Shown: positions 1 to 7,214 of the stretch, piece by piece | Layout: each line of letters begins with the position of its first letter | Numbering within the stretch: position 1 is the stretch's first letter | Assembly (NCBI GenBank): GCA_002471975.1 | Contig: DKQZ01000107.1 | Location: 1 to 25,519, forward strand | From: Dialister sp. UBA7295 | GTDB taxonomy: Bacteria > Bacillota > Negativicutes > Veillonellales > Dialisteraceae | Direction: 5' to 3' | Length of the DNA stretch: 25,519 nucleotides | Position numbers and translations under genes: made by a program | The notes under the pieces: generated by a model | What the model was told of the DNA's origin: nothing | Databases searched by the model: none | What the model saw: the letters and a program-made list of their open reading frames with translations, nothing else

Positions 1-405
1 TTTCGACTTGTATGGGTAGTGCGGGACATACATTAATCATCCCATCCGTCGACCCCTTCCCTAGCTAGGGAAGGCTTTTCATCAGGCGGCCTTCGGCCGC
101 CATTCCCATTCCCTGCCCTTTCAGGCCCTTCGGGCCAGCTTCCCCGAGGGGAAGCCAACTCGCGTGCCAATTGTGTCTTTTGTCCCGGGAATGGTTTGTC
201 AATTAGCCTCATTTGTGCCTTGCAGCGTTTAACAACCTTTTCCCCAGCTTCGCCGGTACCTTTCCATCCCAGGAAAGGTGGGGCCCGGCAGCATGATTCC
301 CGTTTTCTTCATTTTCGACTTGAATGGGCAGTGCAGAATCAAACATAAATCATCCCATCCGCCCCTGCGGGGCACCTTCCCTATTTAAGGGAAGGCTTTT
401 CATCA

Positions 406-460
406 GCGGCCATCAGGCCGCCTCTTTCCCGAAATACCAAATCCGAAGTCCGAAATCCGT
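406..460 (-). repeat. Tandem-array/hairpin element A
   Basis: GCGGCC/GGCCGC hairpin (406-411 with 416-421, 4-nt loop) beside a degenerate array of CCGAAAT-like units of about 7-8 bp (428-460). Read on the minus strand the array precedes the hairpin, the arrangement common to all elements of this family in the window. Confidence 0.6.
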
Positions 461-496
461 TTTTTCCTCGCCTGTGCAAAGTCACCATAAAAATTC

Positions 497-566
497 GACG
501 CCTCGTCAGAGGCGTCACCTTCCCGATAGCCCCGATAACCCCGAGAGCCCCGAGATTCCCGATTCA
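497..566 (-). repeat. Tandem-array/hairpin element B (9-bp period)
   Basis: A 7-bp stem GACGCCT/AGGCGTC (497-503 with 510-516), the junction CACCTT, then five contiguous 9-mers starting exactly at 522, 531, 540, 549 and 558. All begin CCCGA and vary in the last four bases. The last unit, CCCGATTCA, also closes the arrays near 1494 and 22111. Confidence 0.75.
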
Positions 567-630
567 AAAGCTGCCTGTCATGATGTTTATCCATGGAAGG
601 GACTCCTTTATCCCCAATTGCTCACATTTC

Positions 631-1084
631 TGTGAATAAGGAATAAGGGTACCTTATTGGAATCGGGAATGATCTGTCTTTTCCTGAGAGGGTTTCTCAG
701 TAAAATGAGGGGGTATCCACTGTCAGTGGACAGTCCTGACTTCCGGTTCTCTTTTGATTTCTTCTTTTTTCTCTGTTTTTCATCGCTTTTTATGTTTTTT
801 ACCTTTTGCTGACGAACCGGTTTCATGGATTTTTCTATTTTGTTGTCTCCCTGTGAATATTCTTTTATGAATATCCACAGCTGTGGAGAAGCGGGGCTCT
901 TGGGAAAGGGCTCTTTTTCTATGGTTTTCACCCCTTTTAACTCTGTAAAGTGTGACTTATTCACAGTTATTCACAGATTTTTGTGTATATCTACAGTGGA
1001 CAGTGGATAGCAAAGTGCGTATTTCCTGTCTTTTTCTCATTCTCAATGAGGTTATCAACAAACTGTGAATAAGTCTGTGAATCC
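631..1084. other. oriC: DnaA-box cluster, candidate oriC
   Basis: Exact TTATTCACA 9-mers lie at 957-965 and 967-975, and on the minus strand at 631-639 and 1064-1072. TTATCAACA lies at 1052-1060. One- or two-mismatch relatives are ATATCCACA 871-879, TTCTCCACA on the minus strand at 882-890, ATATTCACA on the minus strand at 852-860, ATATCTACA 987-995 and GGATTCACA on the minus strand at 1076-1084. A very T-rich stretch (about 740-845) and an AT-rich patch after a GC-rich block (about 1085-1125) could unwind. There is no credible CDS in the region. No dnaA is visible in the window, so this could be oriC or a secondary DnaA-binding locus. The consensus is TTWTNCACA from established knowledge; the role is inferred. 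Confidence 0.6.
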
Positions 1085-1173
1085 GGGGTGAAATCCGGGG
1101 AAGATTAAATAGTATACACTTTTAGGGATTGGGATCAGGGGCGGTACGGGATATCTGTTTATTTCTCAAACGA

Positions 1174-1335
1174 CTTGTATCTTTGGATAGCCCCCTTCAC
1201 CCGACTTCGTCGGGAGCTGCCCTCGTTGGGGGACTTTTCACTTTTCATTTGAGTCAATTGTATGATTTGACGATAAAACACCTATCCGTCTGCTCCGCAG
1301 ACACCTTCCCATCCAGGGAAGGTGGTGCCCGATCG
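1174..1335. repeat. Composite palindromic repeat
   Basis: Contains CCCGACTTCGTCGGG, a stem with TTCG-type loop, then a second block with TCTGCTCCGCAGA and the palindrome CCTTCCCATCCAGGGAAGG. The same paired-palindrome order recurs near 6316-6365 and 21920-21965. No gene is evident. Confidence 0.55.
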
Positions 1336-1428
1336 TATTCTAATGGCTTCAGTCACTCCGCTTGATTTCCTGTAGTGCAATCCTTCATCTGTATTGGAAC
1401 GTCCTTACCGTACATTTTCATATAAAAT

Positions 1429-1502
1429 GCGGCGCTCATGAATTTGCGCCGCACTGCCAAGGCAGTCCCGGGATTCCCGAGTCTCCCGACAGCCCCGATT
1501 CA
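1429..1502 (-). repeat. Tandem-array/hairpin element C (9-bp period)
   Basis: Stem GCGGCGC/GCGCCGC (1429-1435 with 1446-1452), an extra small hairpin ACTGCC/GGCAGT (1453-1466), then four 9-mers starting at 1467, 1476, 1485 and 1494, all beginning CCCG. It lies beyond the terminator of the ammonium transporter gene, in the same orientation. Confidence 0.7.
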
Positions 1503-1560
1503 AAGGTTTCCGGGATGACAGCCGCCTCCTTCACTTACTGCTTATCAAATTTTCCCACAC

Positions 1561-1588
1561 AAAAAGCCGGGCACCTTTCGGTGTCCGG
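1561..1588 (-). terminator. Intrinsic terminator of the amt gene
   Basis: Read on the minus strand, a stem AAAGCCGGACACC / GGTGCCCGGCTTT with a short A-rich loop is followed by TTTTTG. It sits about 50 nt past the amt stop codon and is a good Rho-independent terminator. Confidence 0.8.
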
Positions 1589-1635
1589 CTTTGGTTTGAG
1601 GAGGACGTTTTTTAATTCATATTTCCTCGGGGCAG

Positions 1636-3477
1636 TTATTTTTCTTCAGCTTTCGGTGCTTCGCCTTTAGCTACAGGATCTTCACCAATCGGGTAATCCT
1701 GGAGGGCTGCGAAGCCTTCTTCGCCGGTTCTGATCTTTACTGCGTTATCAATGGTGGAAACAAAGACTTTGCCGTCGCCATATTTGCCGGTGTAAAGGAC
1801 TTTCTTTGCCACTTCGATAATCTTTCTCGGAGGAATTGCGGATACAACCATTTCAACTCTGATCTTCGGCAGCAGTTTTGCGGATACCTGAGCGCCGCGG
1901 TACATCTGGGTCTGGCCTTTTTCAAGCCCGAAGCCCAGGGCTTTGGTAACAGTCATGCCGGTGATGCCGATGGCTTCCATAGCTGCTTTGAGTGCTTCAA
2001 ACCGTTTGTCGGAGGTAATAATGGTGACATTGTAGAGTCTGTGGCCATCTGCAGGAACTTCTTTCGGAAGCGGAGCCGGTTCTTCTTTGTCCAGCGGAAT
2101 TTCGACTGCATCTTTCGGAGGTTCAGCTGCTTCGATCTGGGCGCCTACGGTATCAGGAACCATCATGAAGTCTGCGTATGCAGATACGAGGCCATGTTCT
2201 TCGAAATCGAGGCCGTTGATTTCTTCTTCTTTGGTTACGCGGAGACCGTTGGTTGCTTTAATAGCATGGAATACGATATTGATGGCGATGAATACATAGA
2301 TGGCTACTGCAACTACGCCGAGAATCTGGATAAAGAAGAAATGAGGATTTCCGGTATAGAGGAGACCGTCGGAAGTGGAGAAGAGGCCTGTGAGGATGGT
2401 TCCGAGGGCGCCGCATACGCCGTGAGCGGAAATAGCGCCTACAGGATCATCGATCTTGAGTTTCTGGTCAACGAATTCTACGGAGTAAACAATAACGATA
2501 CCAGCGATGAGACCGATGAAGAAGGAACCTGCTACGGAAACGGTATCGCAGCCTGCGGTGATAGCTACCAAGCCTGCCAAGCCGCCGTTCAGGGTCATGG
2601 AAACATCCGGTTTGCCATATTTCAGCCAGGTTACACACATGGTTGTGCATGCGCCTACAGCTGCAGCCATATTGGTATTGACCATGATAAGGCCAACATT
2701 TTCAATGACATCATCACCGGTCATGGAAACAGTGGAGCCGCCATTGAATCCAAACCAGCCCATCCAGAGGATGAACATACCGAGGCATGCCAGGGTAATG
2801 GAGTGACCGGGAATTGCATTTGCTGTGCCGTCTTTGTTGTATTTCCCGATTCTCGGTCCAAGCATAGCCGCGCCGACAGCTGCACAAACACCGCCGACCA
2901 TGTGTACACAGGTGGAACCGGCGAAATCATGGAATCCCAGTTCGGAAAGCCAGCCGCCGCCCCAGATCCAGTGTCCGGAGATCGGATAAATGATGAGGGA
3001 AATCAGGAGGGAATAGAGGCAGTAGGAAGAGAACTTCGTGCGTTCTGCCATGGAACCGGAAACGATGGTTGCGGAAGTTGCACAGAATACTGTCTGGAAG
3101 AACAGGTAATCCAGCTGGGTGTAGCCTGCATCCGGGCCTGGATCATAAGCGGTAACGAAGAAATCCGGTGTACCGATGATGCCGCCGATATCGGTACCAA
3201 ACATAAGACCAAAACCAATAATCCAGAATGCTACAGTACCGATGGAGAAATCCATGAAGTTCTTCATGACGATGTTGCCCGCATTCTTTGCACGGGTCAT
3301 GCCTGTTTCTACCATGGCGAAGCCAGGCTGCATGAAGAATACAAGAATGGCACCCAGAAGGATCCAGATGCTGTCTGACGGTGAATATTTTCCTTCCCCG
3401 TCAGCTGCCATTGCTACTGCCGGACATGCCAGCAGGGTCGTAAGGAGCAATGGCCACTTTCGAACCAGCGATTTCAT
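1636..3477 (-). CDS. amt: Ammonium transporter fused to a C-terminal PII (GlnB/GlnK-like) domain
   Basis: This gene encodes a 613-residue protein that imports ammonium and carries its own PII sensor. Residues 1-25 look like a signal peptide (a known Amt feature). Residues 33-405 form the multi-spanning Amt channel with the pore twin histidines H192 (VHMVGG) and H352 (SAHGVCG) and the aromatic gate region around F127. Residues 410-434 match the usual cytoplasmic tail (GLDFEEHG). A proline/glutamate-rich linker (441-478) leads to a complete PII domain at 480-597 with a T-loop (518-539), the B-loop GDGK and the C-loop RTGE that bind nucleotide. The T-loop tyrosine that is uridylylated in enteric GlnB (Y51) is replaced by V531. 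I start at 3477, where GGGGAG lies 9 nt upstream; a longer frame to 3504 lacks a site. In most bacteria amtB and glnK are separate neighbours; here they are one protein. Channel identity is near certain, the regulatory role inferred. Confidence 0.95.
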   Translation of the reverse strand: MKSLVRKWPLLLTTLLACPAVAMAADGEGKYSPSDSIWILLGAILVFFMQPGFAMVETGMTRAKNAGNIVMKNFMDFSIGTVAFWIIGFGLMFGTDIGGIIGTPDFFVTAYDPGPDAGYTQLDYLFFQTVFCATSATIVSGSMAERTKFSSYCLYSLLISLIIYPISGHWIWGGGWLSELGFHDFAGSTCVHMVGGVCAAVGAAMLGPRIGKYNKDGTANAIPGHSITLACLGMFILWMGWFGFNGGSTVSMTGDDVIENVGLIMVNTNMAAAVGACTTMCVTWLKYGKPDVSMTLNGGLAGLVAITAGCDTVSVAGSFFIGLIAGIVIVYSVEFVDQKLKIDDPVGAISAHGVCGALGTILTGLFSTSDGLLYTGNPHFFFIQILGVVAVAIYVFIAINIVFHAIKATNGLRVTKEEEINGLDFEEHGLVSAYADFMMVPDTVGAQIEAAEPPKDAVEIPLDKEEPAPLPKEVPADGHRLYNVTIITSDKRFEALKAAMEAIGITGMTVTKALGFGLEKGQTQMYRGAQVSAKLLPKIRVEMVVSAIPPRKIIEVAKKVLYTGKYGDGKVFVSTIDNAVKIRTGEEGFAALQDYPIGEDPVAKGEAPKAEEK

Positions 3478-3552
3478 AAAAAACACTCCCCTCTTTCCTG
3501 ACAAAAAAATCTGATTTGAGAATCACCGGGTTTTTTCTTTGGGAAATAGAAA

Positions 3553-3623
3553 ATGCCCGCCGAATTTTCAGCGGGCATCGTCGTCCAAAAGAAAAAGCCT
3601 GATTTGATCACTCATAATCAGAC
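3553..3623 (-). promoter_or_regulatory. Structured leader of amt with two hairpins
   Basis: Between promoter and amt start, the minus strand folds into GTCTGATT/AATCAGGC (3616-3623 with 3597-3604) followed by TTTTTC, and ATGCCCGC/GCGGGCAT (3571-3578 with 3553-3560) followed by TTTTC. An upstream segment AATGCCCG (complement of 3650-3657) could pair instead with CGGGCATT of the second hairpin (complement of 3552-3559), giving a possible terminator/antiterminator choice. It matches no riboswitch class I recognise. Confidence 0.45.
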
Positions 3624-3673
3624 GTCTTTGTCAAAACAATATGTAATTTCGGGCATTGCCCTTGTATGGTATT

Positions 3674-3702
3674 AGAATACTCCTGTCCTTACCTTTCGTC
3701 AA
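3674..3702 (-). promoter_or_regulatory. Promoter of amt
   Basis: Minus-strand TTGACG (3697-3702), 17-bp spacer, TATTCT (3674-3679). This predicts a leader of about 190 nt. No second clear promoter is seen closer to the gene. Confidence 0.6.
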
Positions 3703-4283
3703 GGGTTTTTTGCAAATTTTTTACAACTTTTCGATAACGACGCACTACTCTTATGCATTTAAGGAATAAAACTGATTTCAAATATTGCCTGCCGATAGAG
3801 ACTTGGGGCGTTTGAGGCTTTTCGACTTGAACCTTTATTGGGATGCGGGATTTCGCCTGCGGATATCGATTTGAGACGTTTGAGTCATTTCCGACTTGCG
3901 GCTGTAGTATGACTCACCCCGCCTTCCGCCGCCCTCCCAAGCCTGGGAGGGCTTGAACATTCTGGCTTGAATGAATAGAGTCTTTCGTCCCGGGATTGGT
4001 TTATCAATTAGCTTCATTTGTGCCTTGCAGCGTTTAACAACCTATCCGGCTGCTCCGCAGCAACCTTTCCATCCCAGGAAAGGTGGTGCCCGACAGCATG
4101 ATTCCCTTTGTCCTCATTTTCGTCTTGAATGTGTAGTGCCGGGAAGCATTAATCATCCCATCCGTCAGCTTCGCTGACTGTCCTATCCAGGGAAGGCTGA
4201 GCATCAGGCGGCTTCGTCACCGGGCGTGAATCTCGGAACTCGGAACTTCTATGCGAGCCCCTGATGGGAGAAAATATAAAAAG

Positions 4284-4341
4284 GGCGGGCTTTATAAATT
4301 TTATGCCCGCCACCTTCCCGAAATCCCAAGTCCGAAATCCG
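4284..4341 (-). repeat. Tandem-array/hairpin element D
   Basis: Stem GGCGGGC/GCCCGCC (4284-4290 with 4305-4311), junction CACCTT, then a short CCGAAAT-type array (4317-4341) resembling that of the element at 406-460 although the hairpin sequence differs. Confidence 0.65.
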
Positions 4342-4377
4342 TTTTTCCTCGCCTGTGCAGAATCCCCATATCTATTC

Positions 4378-4428
4378 GGCGGCCGTCAGGCCGCCACCTT
4401 CCCGCGCCCCGCATCCCGCACCCCGTAT
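4378..4428 (-). repeat. Tandem-array/hairpin element E (7-bp period)
   Basis: Stem GGCGGCC/GGCCGCC (4378-4384 with 4389-4395), junction ACCTT, then four exact-length 7-mers at 4401, 4408, 4415 and 4422, each starting CCCG with three variable bases. Confidence 0.75.
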
Positions 4429-4604
4429 TTTCATTTGTACGCCTTCCCTAGAACCCCGATATCCCGATTCAAAAGCTGCCGGGAAGAAAGTTTCCCCATG
4501 AAAAGGGTGCCCATCATCACTTCCCCCCTTATTTCATATAGCCAAGGCACTGAAAAAAGTGTACAATGAAAACGTTAATATATATTTTTAAAACGAGGTC
4601 AATG

Positions 4605-5054
4605 ATGGAAGTTCTGACGAATCCCGATGAAATCCGGTCCCATATCCGGGATATTTACAAGCCCAATCATTATATGATGGACTTTATGAAATATGACATT
4701 GAGAGAATCGACTGCGGGGACGTGGTGGTCTCGCTCCATACGGATCCGGCGCTTCATACGAATCACCGGGGAATCATTCATGGGGGAGCTATGGCGTCCC
4801 TGGTAGATTCGGTCACCGGAGTCACTTCTGCCAGCCAGGGAGCTGTGGTGGTCACGGTTTCTCTCCAGATTTCCTATATCCATAATACGACGCCCGGGGA
4901 AACAATGCGCTGCCATGGCCATATCATCCATCATGGCCGGACGACGATAGTCATCACAGGAGATGTGAAAGATGATGACGGGACTCTTATGGGAACTTTT
5001 ACAGCCAATATGATGGTGGTGAAACGGTTCCCGGAGATACCGAAGAAGTGGTAG
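4605..5054 (+). CDS. PaaI-type hotdog-fold acyl-CoA thioesterase
   Basis: A 149-residue single-domain protein that probably hydrolyses acyl-CoA or phenylacetyl-type CoA thioesters in the cytoplasm. The hotdog signature is clear: HRGIIHGGAMASLVDSVTG, with the HGG turn and an acidic residue in the central helix, followed by long strands (VTVSLQISYIHN, then GHIIHHGRTTIVITGDV). Length is normal for the family. The frame can be read from 4566, but GAGG at 4595-4598 fits the ATGs at 4602/4605, and a TACAAT -10-like box overlaps 4562-4567, so I start at 4605. It stands alone between repeat regions; the substrate cannot be told from sequence. Confidence 0.85.
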   Translation: MEVLTNPDEIRSHIRDIYKPNHYMMDFMKYDIERIDCGDVVVSLHTDPALHTNHRGIIHGGAMASLVDSVTGVTSASQGAVVVTVSLQISYIHNTTPGETMRCHGHIIHHGRTTIVITGDVKDDDGTLMGTFTANMMVVKRFPEIPKKW

Positions 5055-5070
5055 TCAATCAAGATCTCTT

Positions 5071-5458
5071 TGGTTTGAGTCACTTACGGTTTTCGTGAGT
5101 CAGCCTCACCTCGACATGGGGGGTATATTCCCGCTCCGACGGGTTCGTGGTTCGTGATTCGTGGTTCGAAAGCGGAAGGAATTTTTGATTTGGTAATCAG
5201 ACATGCGCTCTGTGGTTTGAGTCAGCTGCGGTATTCGTGAGTCAGCCTCACCTCGACATGGGGGTGTATTCCCGTTCCGACAGGGTCGTGGTTCGTGATT
5301 CGTGAGTCGGAAGCGGAAGGAGTTTTAAATTTGGTAGTCAGGCTTTGGCTCTGTGGTTTGAGTCAGCTGCGGTATTCGTGAGTCAGCCTCACCACGACAT
5401 GGGGGTGTAATCCCATTCCGACGGGTTCGTGGTTCGTGAGTCGTGAGTCGGAAATGGT
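5071..5458 (+). repeat. Three tandem copies of a ~141-bp unit
   Basis: Units begin with TGGTTTGAGTCA at 5071, 5213 and 5354, giving offsets of 142 and 141 bp. Each contains CGTGAGTCAGCCTCACC, CGACATGGGGG, and a short array of TTCGTGR 7-mers (at 5144-5164 in unit one). The third unit runs straight into the hairpin at 5459-5476. No open frame persists across units, so this looks like a non-coding tandem duplication downstream of the thioesterase gene. Confidence 0.8.
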
Positions 5459-5482
5459 GGCGGCCTTTCGGCCGCCTTTTTT
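5426..5482 (+). repeat. Tandem-array/hairpin element G (7-bp period, terminator-like)
   Basis: Four 7-mers of the TTCGTGR family at 5426, 5433, 5440 and 5447, junction ATGGT, stem GGCGGCC/GGCCGCC (5459-5465 with 5470-5476), then six T. In this orientation it could terminate transcription from the thioesterase side. Confidence 0.75.
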
Positions 5483-5660
5483 GATTGGCCTTTGGCAGGC
5501 ATGTCCGGCTTGCAGCGTGGGTACAACCCCTTTGTCACTTCATGACGTTCCCCCCTGACCAGGGGGAATGGGAGCGACATCATGCCAGAGGTGAGTCAGC
5601 TGGGGCTTCAGGAGAGTTTTCGTTTCACAATTTACAAGCTGTTCCATTTAAAATCAAAAA

Positions 5661-5701
5661 GTGGAGATTGAATAGAATCTCCACCGAACATATGGTATAA
5701 T
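5661..5701 (+). promoter_or_regulatory. Promoter of toxin mRNA, copy 1
   Basis: TAGAAT (5673-5678), 17-bp spacer, TGG-TATAAT extended -10 (5696-5701). The predicted start, about 5708, is the first base of the GAGG segment that can pair with the mRNA 3' end. A 9-bp inverted repeat GTGGAGATT/AATCTCCAC (5661-5669 with 5676-5684) overlaps the -35 region. The block CGAACATAT next to the -10 is conserved in copy 2. Confidence 0.65.
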
Positions 5702-5752
5702 CTGACCGAGGTAGTCGATATAAGGCTTTTCTCCCGTGAGGGAGGTGGTGCT

Positions 5753-5827
5753 ATGAGCATTTACGAAGCTTTGTCTCTGATGATCGCTTTCGGTTCGCTG
5801 ATAGCAATCATCATGAAGAATAAGTAA
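5753..5827 (+). CDS. Small hydrophobic holin-like type I toxin, copy 1
   Basis: A 24-residue peptide beginning MSIYEALSLMIAFGSLI and ending in a basic MKNK tail: one membrane segment (about residues 5-21) with a charged C-terminus. The pattern matches the putative holin-like toxin family of Firmicutes type I toxin-antitoxin systems (TxpA/BsrG-like), from established knowledge of the pattern. It differs from copy 2 (16505-16579) only at residues 19 and 22. The Shine-Dalgarno GGGAGG (5740-5745) sits in a small CTCCC/GGGAG hairpin (5731-5744) that may restrict translation. An antisense RNA converges from the other strand. Expected action is membrane depolarisation when made in excess (inferred). 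Confidence 0.75.
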   Translation: MSIYEALSLMIAFGSLIAIIMKNK

Positions 5828-5842
5828 GTAATTTCGAGCATG

Positions 5843-5940
5843 AAAAAAGCCTTCCTAAGGCTTAGGGGGCTCTCTTCAAACACAATGTACAAAGAGAAAG
5901 CCAATCCTTGACCGGAGGACATATCGGCTGCCTCTTTTCT
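5843..5940 (-). ncRNA. Antisense RNA antitoxin, copy 1
   Basis: On the minus strand an extended -10 TGA-TATAAT (TATAAT at 5947-5952) predicts a start near 5940. A terminator hairpin AAGCCTT/AAGGCTT with 3-nt loop (5847-5863) plus T6 ends it near 5843, giving about 98 nt. It would be fully complementary to the 3' untranslated part of the toxin mRNA, starting 16 nt past the toxin stop. The same start sequence (AGAAAAGAGGCAGCCGAT) and terminator occur in copy 2. Confidence 0.65.
5894..5940 (+). terminator. Toxin mRNA 3' hairpin and terminator, copy 1
   Basis: On the plus strand GAG-AAAGCC (5894-5902) pairs imperfectly with GGCTGCCTC (5926-5934), with an inner TCC/GGA pair, followed by TTTTCT. 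The 3' arm 5923-5934 can instead pair over 12 nt with the mRNA 5' end (5708-5719), so two folds compete. Confidence 0.5.
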
Positions 5941-6070
5941 ATGGATATTATATCATACTTTCGCAAATTTCAGGGAAATTTTGGCAATGACCTATACGGA
6001 CCTTGCAGAGCATATATGGAAAATATAAATTTTCTCCTTCTTCAGCCTCACTGATGGTTCCATTTGAAGA

Positions 6071-6138
6071 GGAATTGGGAATTAGGGACTGGGGATTAGG
6101 GGAGGTGGCGCCTTGAATTTATAAAGGCGCCTTTTTTA
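6071..6138 (+). repeat. Tandem-array/hairpin element H (7-bp period, terminator-like)
   Basis: Four GGRAYTR 7-mers at 6071, 6078, 6085 and 6092, junction GGAGGT, stem GGCGCCT/AGGCGCC (6107-6113 with 6125-6131), then TTTTTT. Hairpin loop TGAATTTATAA resembles that of the element at 16198-16261. Confidence 0.75.
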
Positions 6139-6454
6139 ATTTGGCCTTTGGCGGGCATGTCCACCAGACATGTTTATGGTCGAAAGTACAGTTCGTCCTT
6201 ATCCTGCCCTATCACCCGCTTCGCGGGAGCTTCCCCGAGGGGAAGCCTTTCCCATTCGCAGAAGCGGCGATAGAGGCATTTTCGATTGTCTGAGTCATTT
6301 TCGACTTGAACCGCTAAAACACCTATCCCCCGGCTCCGCCAGGACCTTCCCATCCAGGGAAGGTGGTGCCCTGCGGCATGCTTTCCGATATCCTTATATG
6401 CGACCTGTATGGGTAGTGCCGGGGTTTACATAGAAGTTTCGAGTATTTCCATCA

Positions 6455-7124
6455 TTACGTTACGCATGAAGCTTTTGTGTCATTTGTCATTCTTTCCATA
6501 GATAGCCCGCGTCCCCCTTCGGGAGCTTCCCCCGCAGGGGGACGCGGGACGAATCCGCGGCCTTCGGCCGCGGATCCATCGCTGCCCTATCACCCGCTTC
6601 GCGGGAGCTTCCCCGAGGGGAAGCCTTCTTGCGAGACGTTTGCGGCATTTGTCCCGAGGATTGGTTCACCAATTAGCCTCATACATGCCTTGCAGCGTTT
6701 AACAACCTTTTCCCCGGCTCCGCCGGTACCTTTCCATCCCAGGAAAGGTGGTGACCGGTAGCATGCTTTGGGACTGTATCATTTGTCATTTACAACCACT
6801 GTGCGGTTCCCCCTCACCGGCTGCGCCGGAGCTCCCCGGGATGATTTTGCCTTTAAGCTCATTTTCGACTTGTACGATCGTACAGCCCCCCAGTCGCCTT
6901 TGGCGACAGCCCCCCGAACTTCGGGGGGCCTGTGAGGGGAGCCTTTTCGCGAGACGTTTGTAGCATTTGGACCGGGATTGTTTCGTCAATCAGTCTCATA
7001 TGTGCCTTGAGCGATTGAACAACCTCTCAGTCACTTCGTGACAGCTCTCCAAGCTTGGAGAGCTGGTGCCCGGCAGCATGATTCCCTTTATCCTCATTTT
7101 CGACTTGAATGGATAGTGCAGGAT
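6455..7124 (+). repeat. ~670-bp direct duplication, copy 1
   Basis: Nearly identical to 7215-7884 at an offset of about 760 bp (for example GACGCGGGACGAATCCGCGG at 6541 and 7301). A few small indels shift the offset to about 763 near the end. The duplicated stretch is non-coding and itself made of palindromic repeats. Confidence 0.85.
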
Positions 7125-7214
7125 GGTCAGGCTCCCCCTGGGGGGAGCTGGCGCCGGAGGCGTCAGAGGGGGGAGGGATGAAAATAAGGGATCCGAATCT
7201 TCCATACATCATGG

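Larger units (their letters stand above)
1..600. repeat. Gene-free stretch of palindromic intergenic repeats
   Basis: I see no credible protein gene here. The stretch is built from short GC-rich palindromes with TTCG-like loops (for example the GGCGGCC/GGCCGCC pair near 84-102 and the TTCCCC/GGGGAA pair near 140-155). Positions 175-360 hold one copy of a composite repeat that recurs near 3979-4165, 6646-6780 and 7408-7530, recognisable by the core CTTGCAGCGTTTAACAACC followed by a CCTTTCC/GGAAAGG palindrome. The short open frames crossing it have no ribosome binding sites and repeat-derived composition. Confidence 0.7.
3703..4560. repeat. Gene-free repeat-rich stretch
   Basis: No credible gene. 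It holds CCGCCTTCCGCC/CTCCCAAGCCTGGGAG palindromes (3919-3953), a composite repeat copy (about 3979-4165) with the same core as 175-360, elements D and E (listed separately), and a leftover 9-bp array unit set near 4454-4472 ending in CCCGATTCA. Confidence 0.6.

Noticed and set aside
2041..3378. 445-codon open frame opposite amt
   Set aside because: Antisense shadow of the transporter gene with unlikely composition and no start signal.
3552..3660. ANTAR target or glutamine riboswitch in the amt leader
   Set aside because: Loop sizes and sequences do not fit the paired A-x-x-G-x-x hexaloops of ANTAR targets, and I could not find the glnA riboswitch core.
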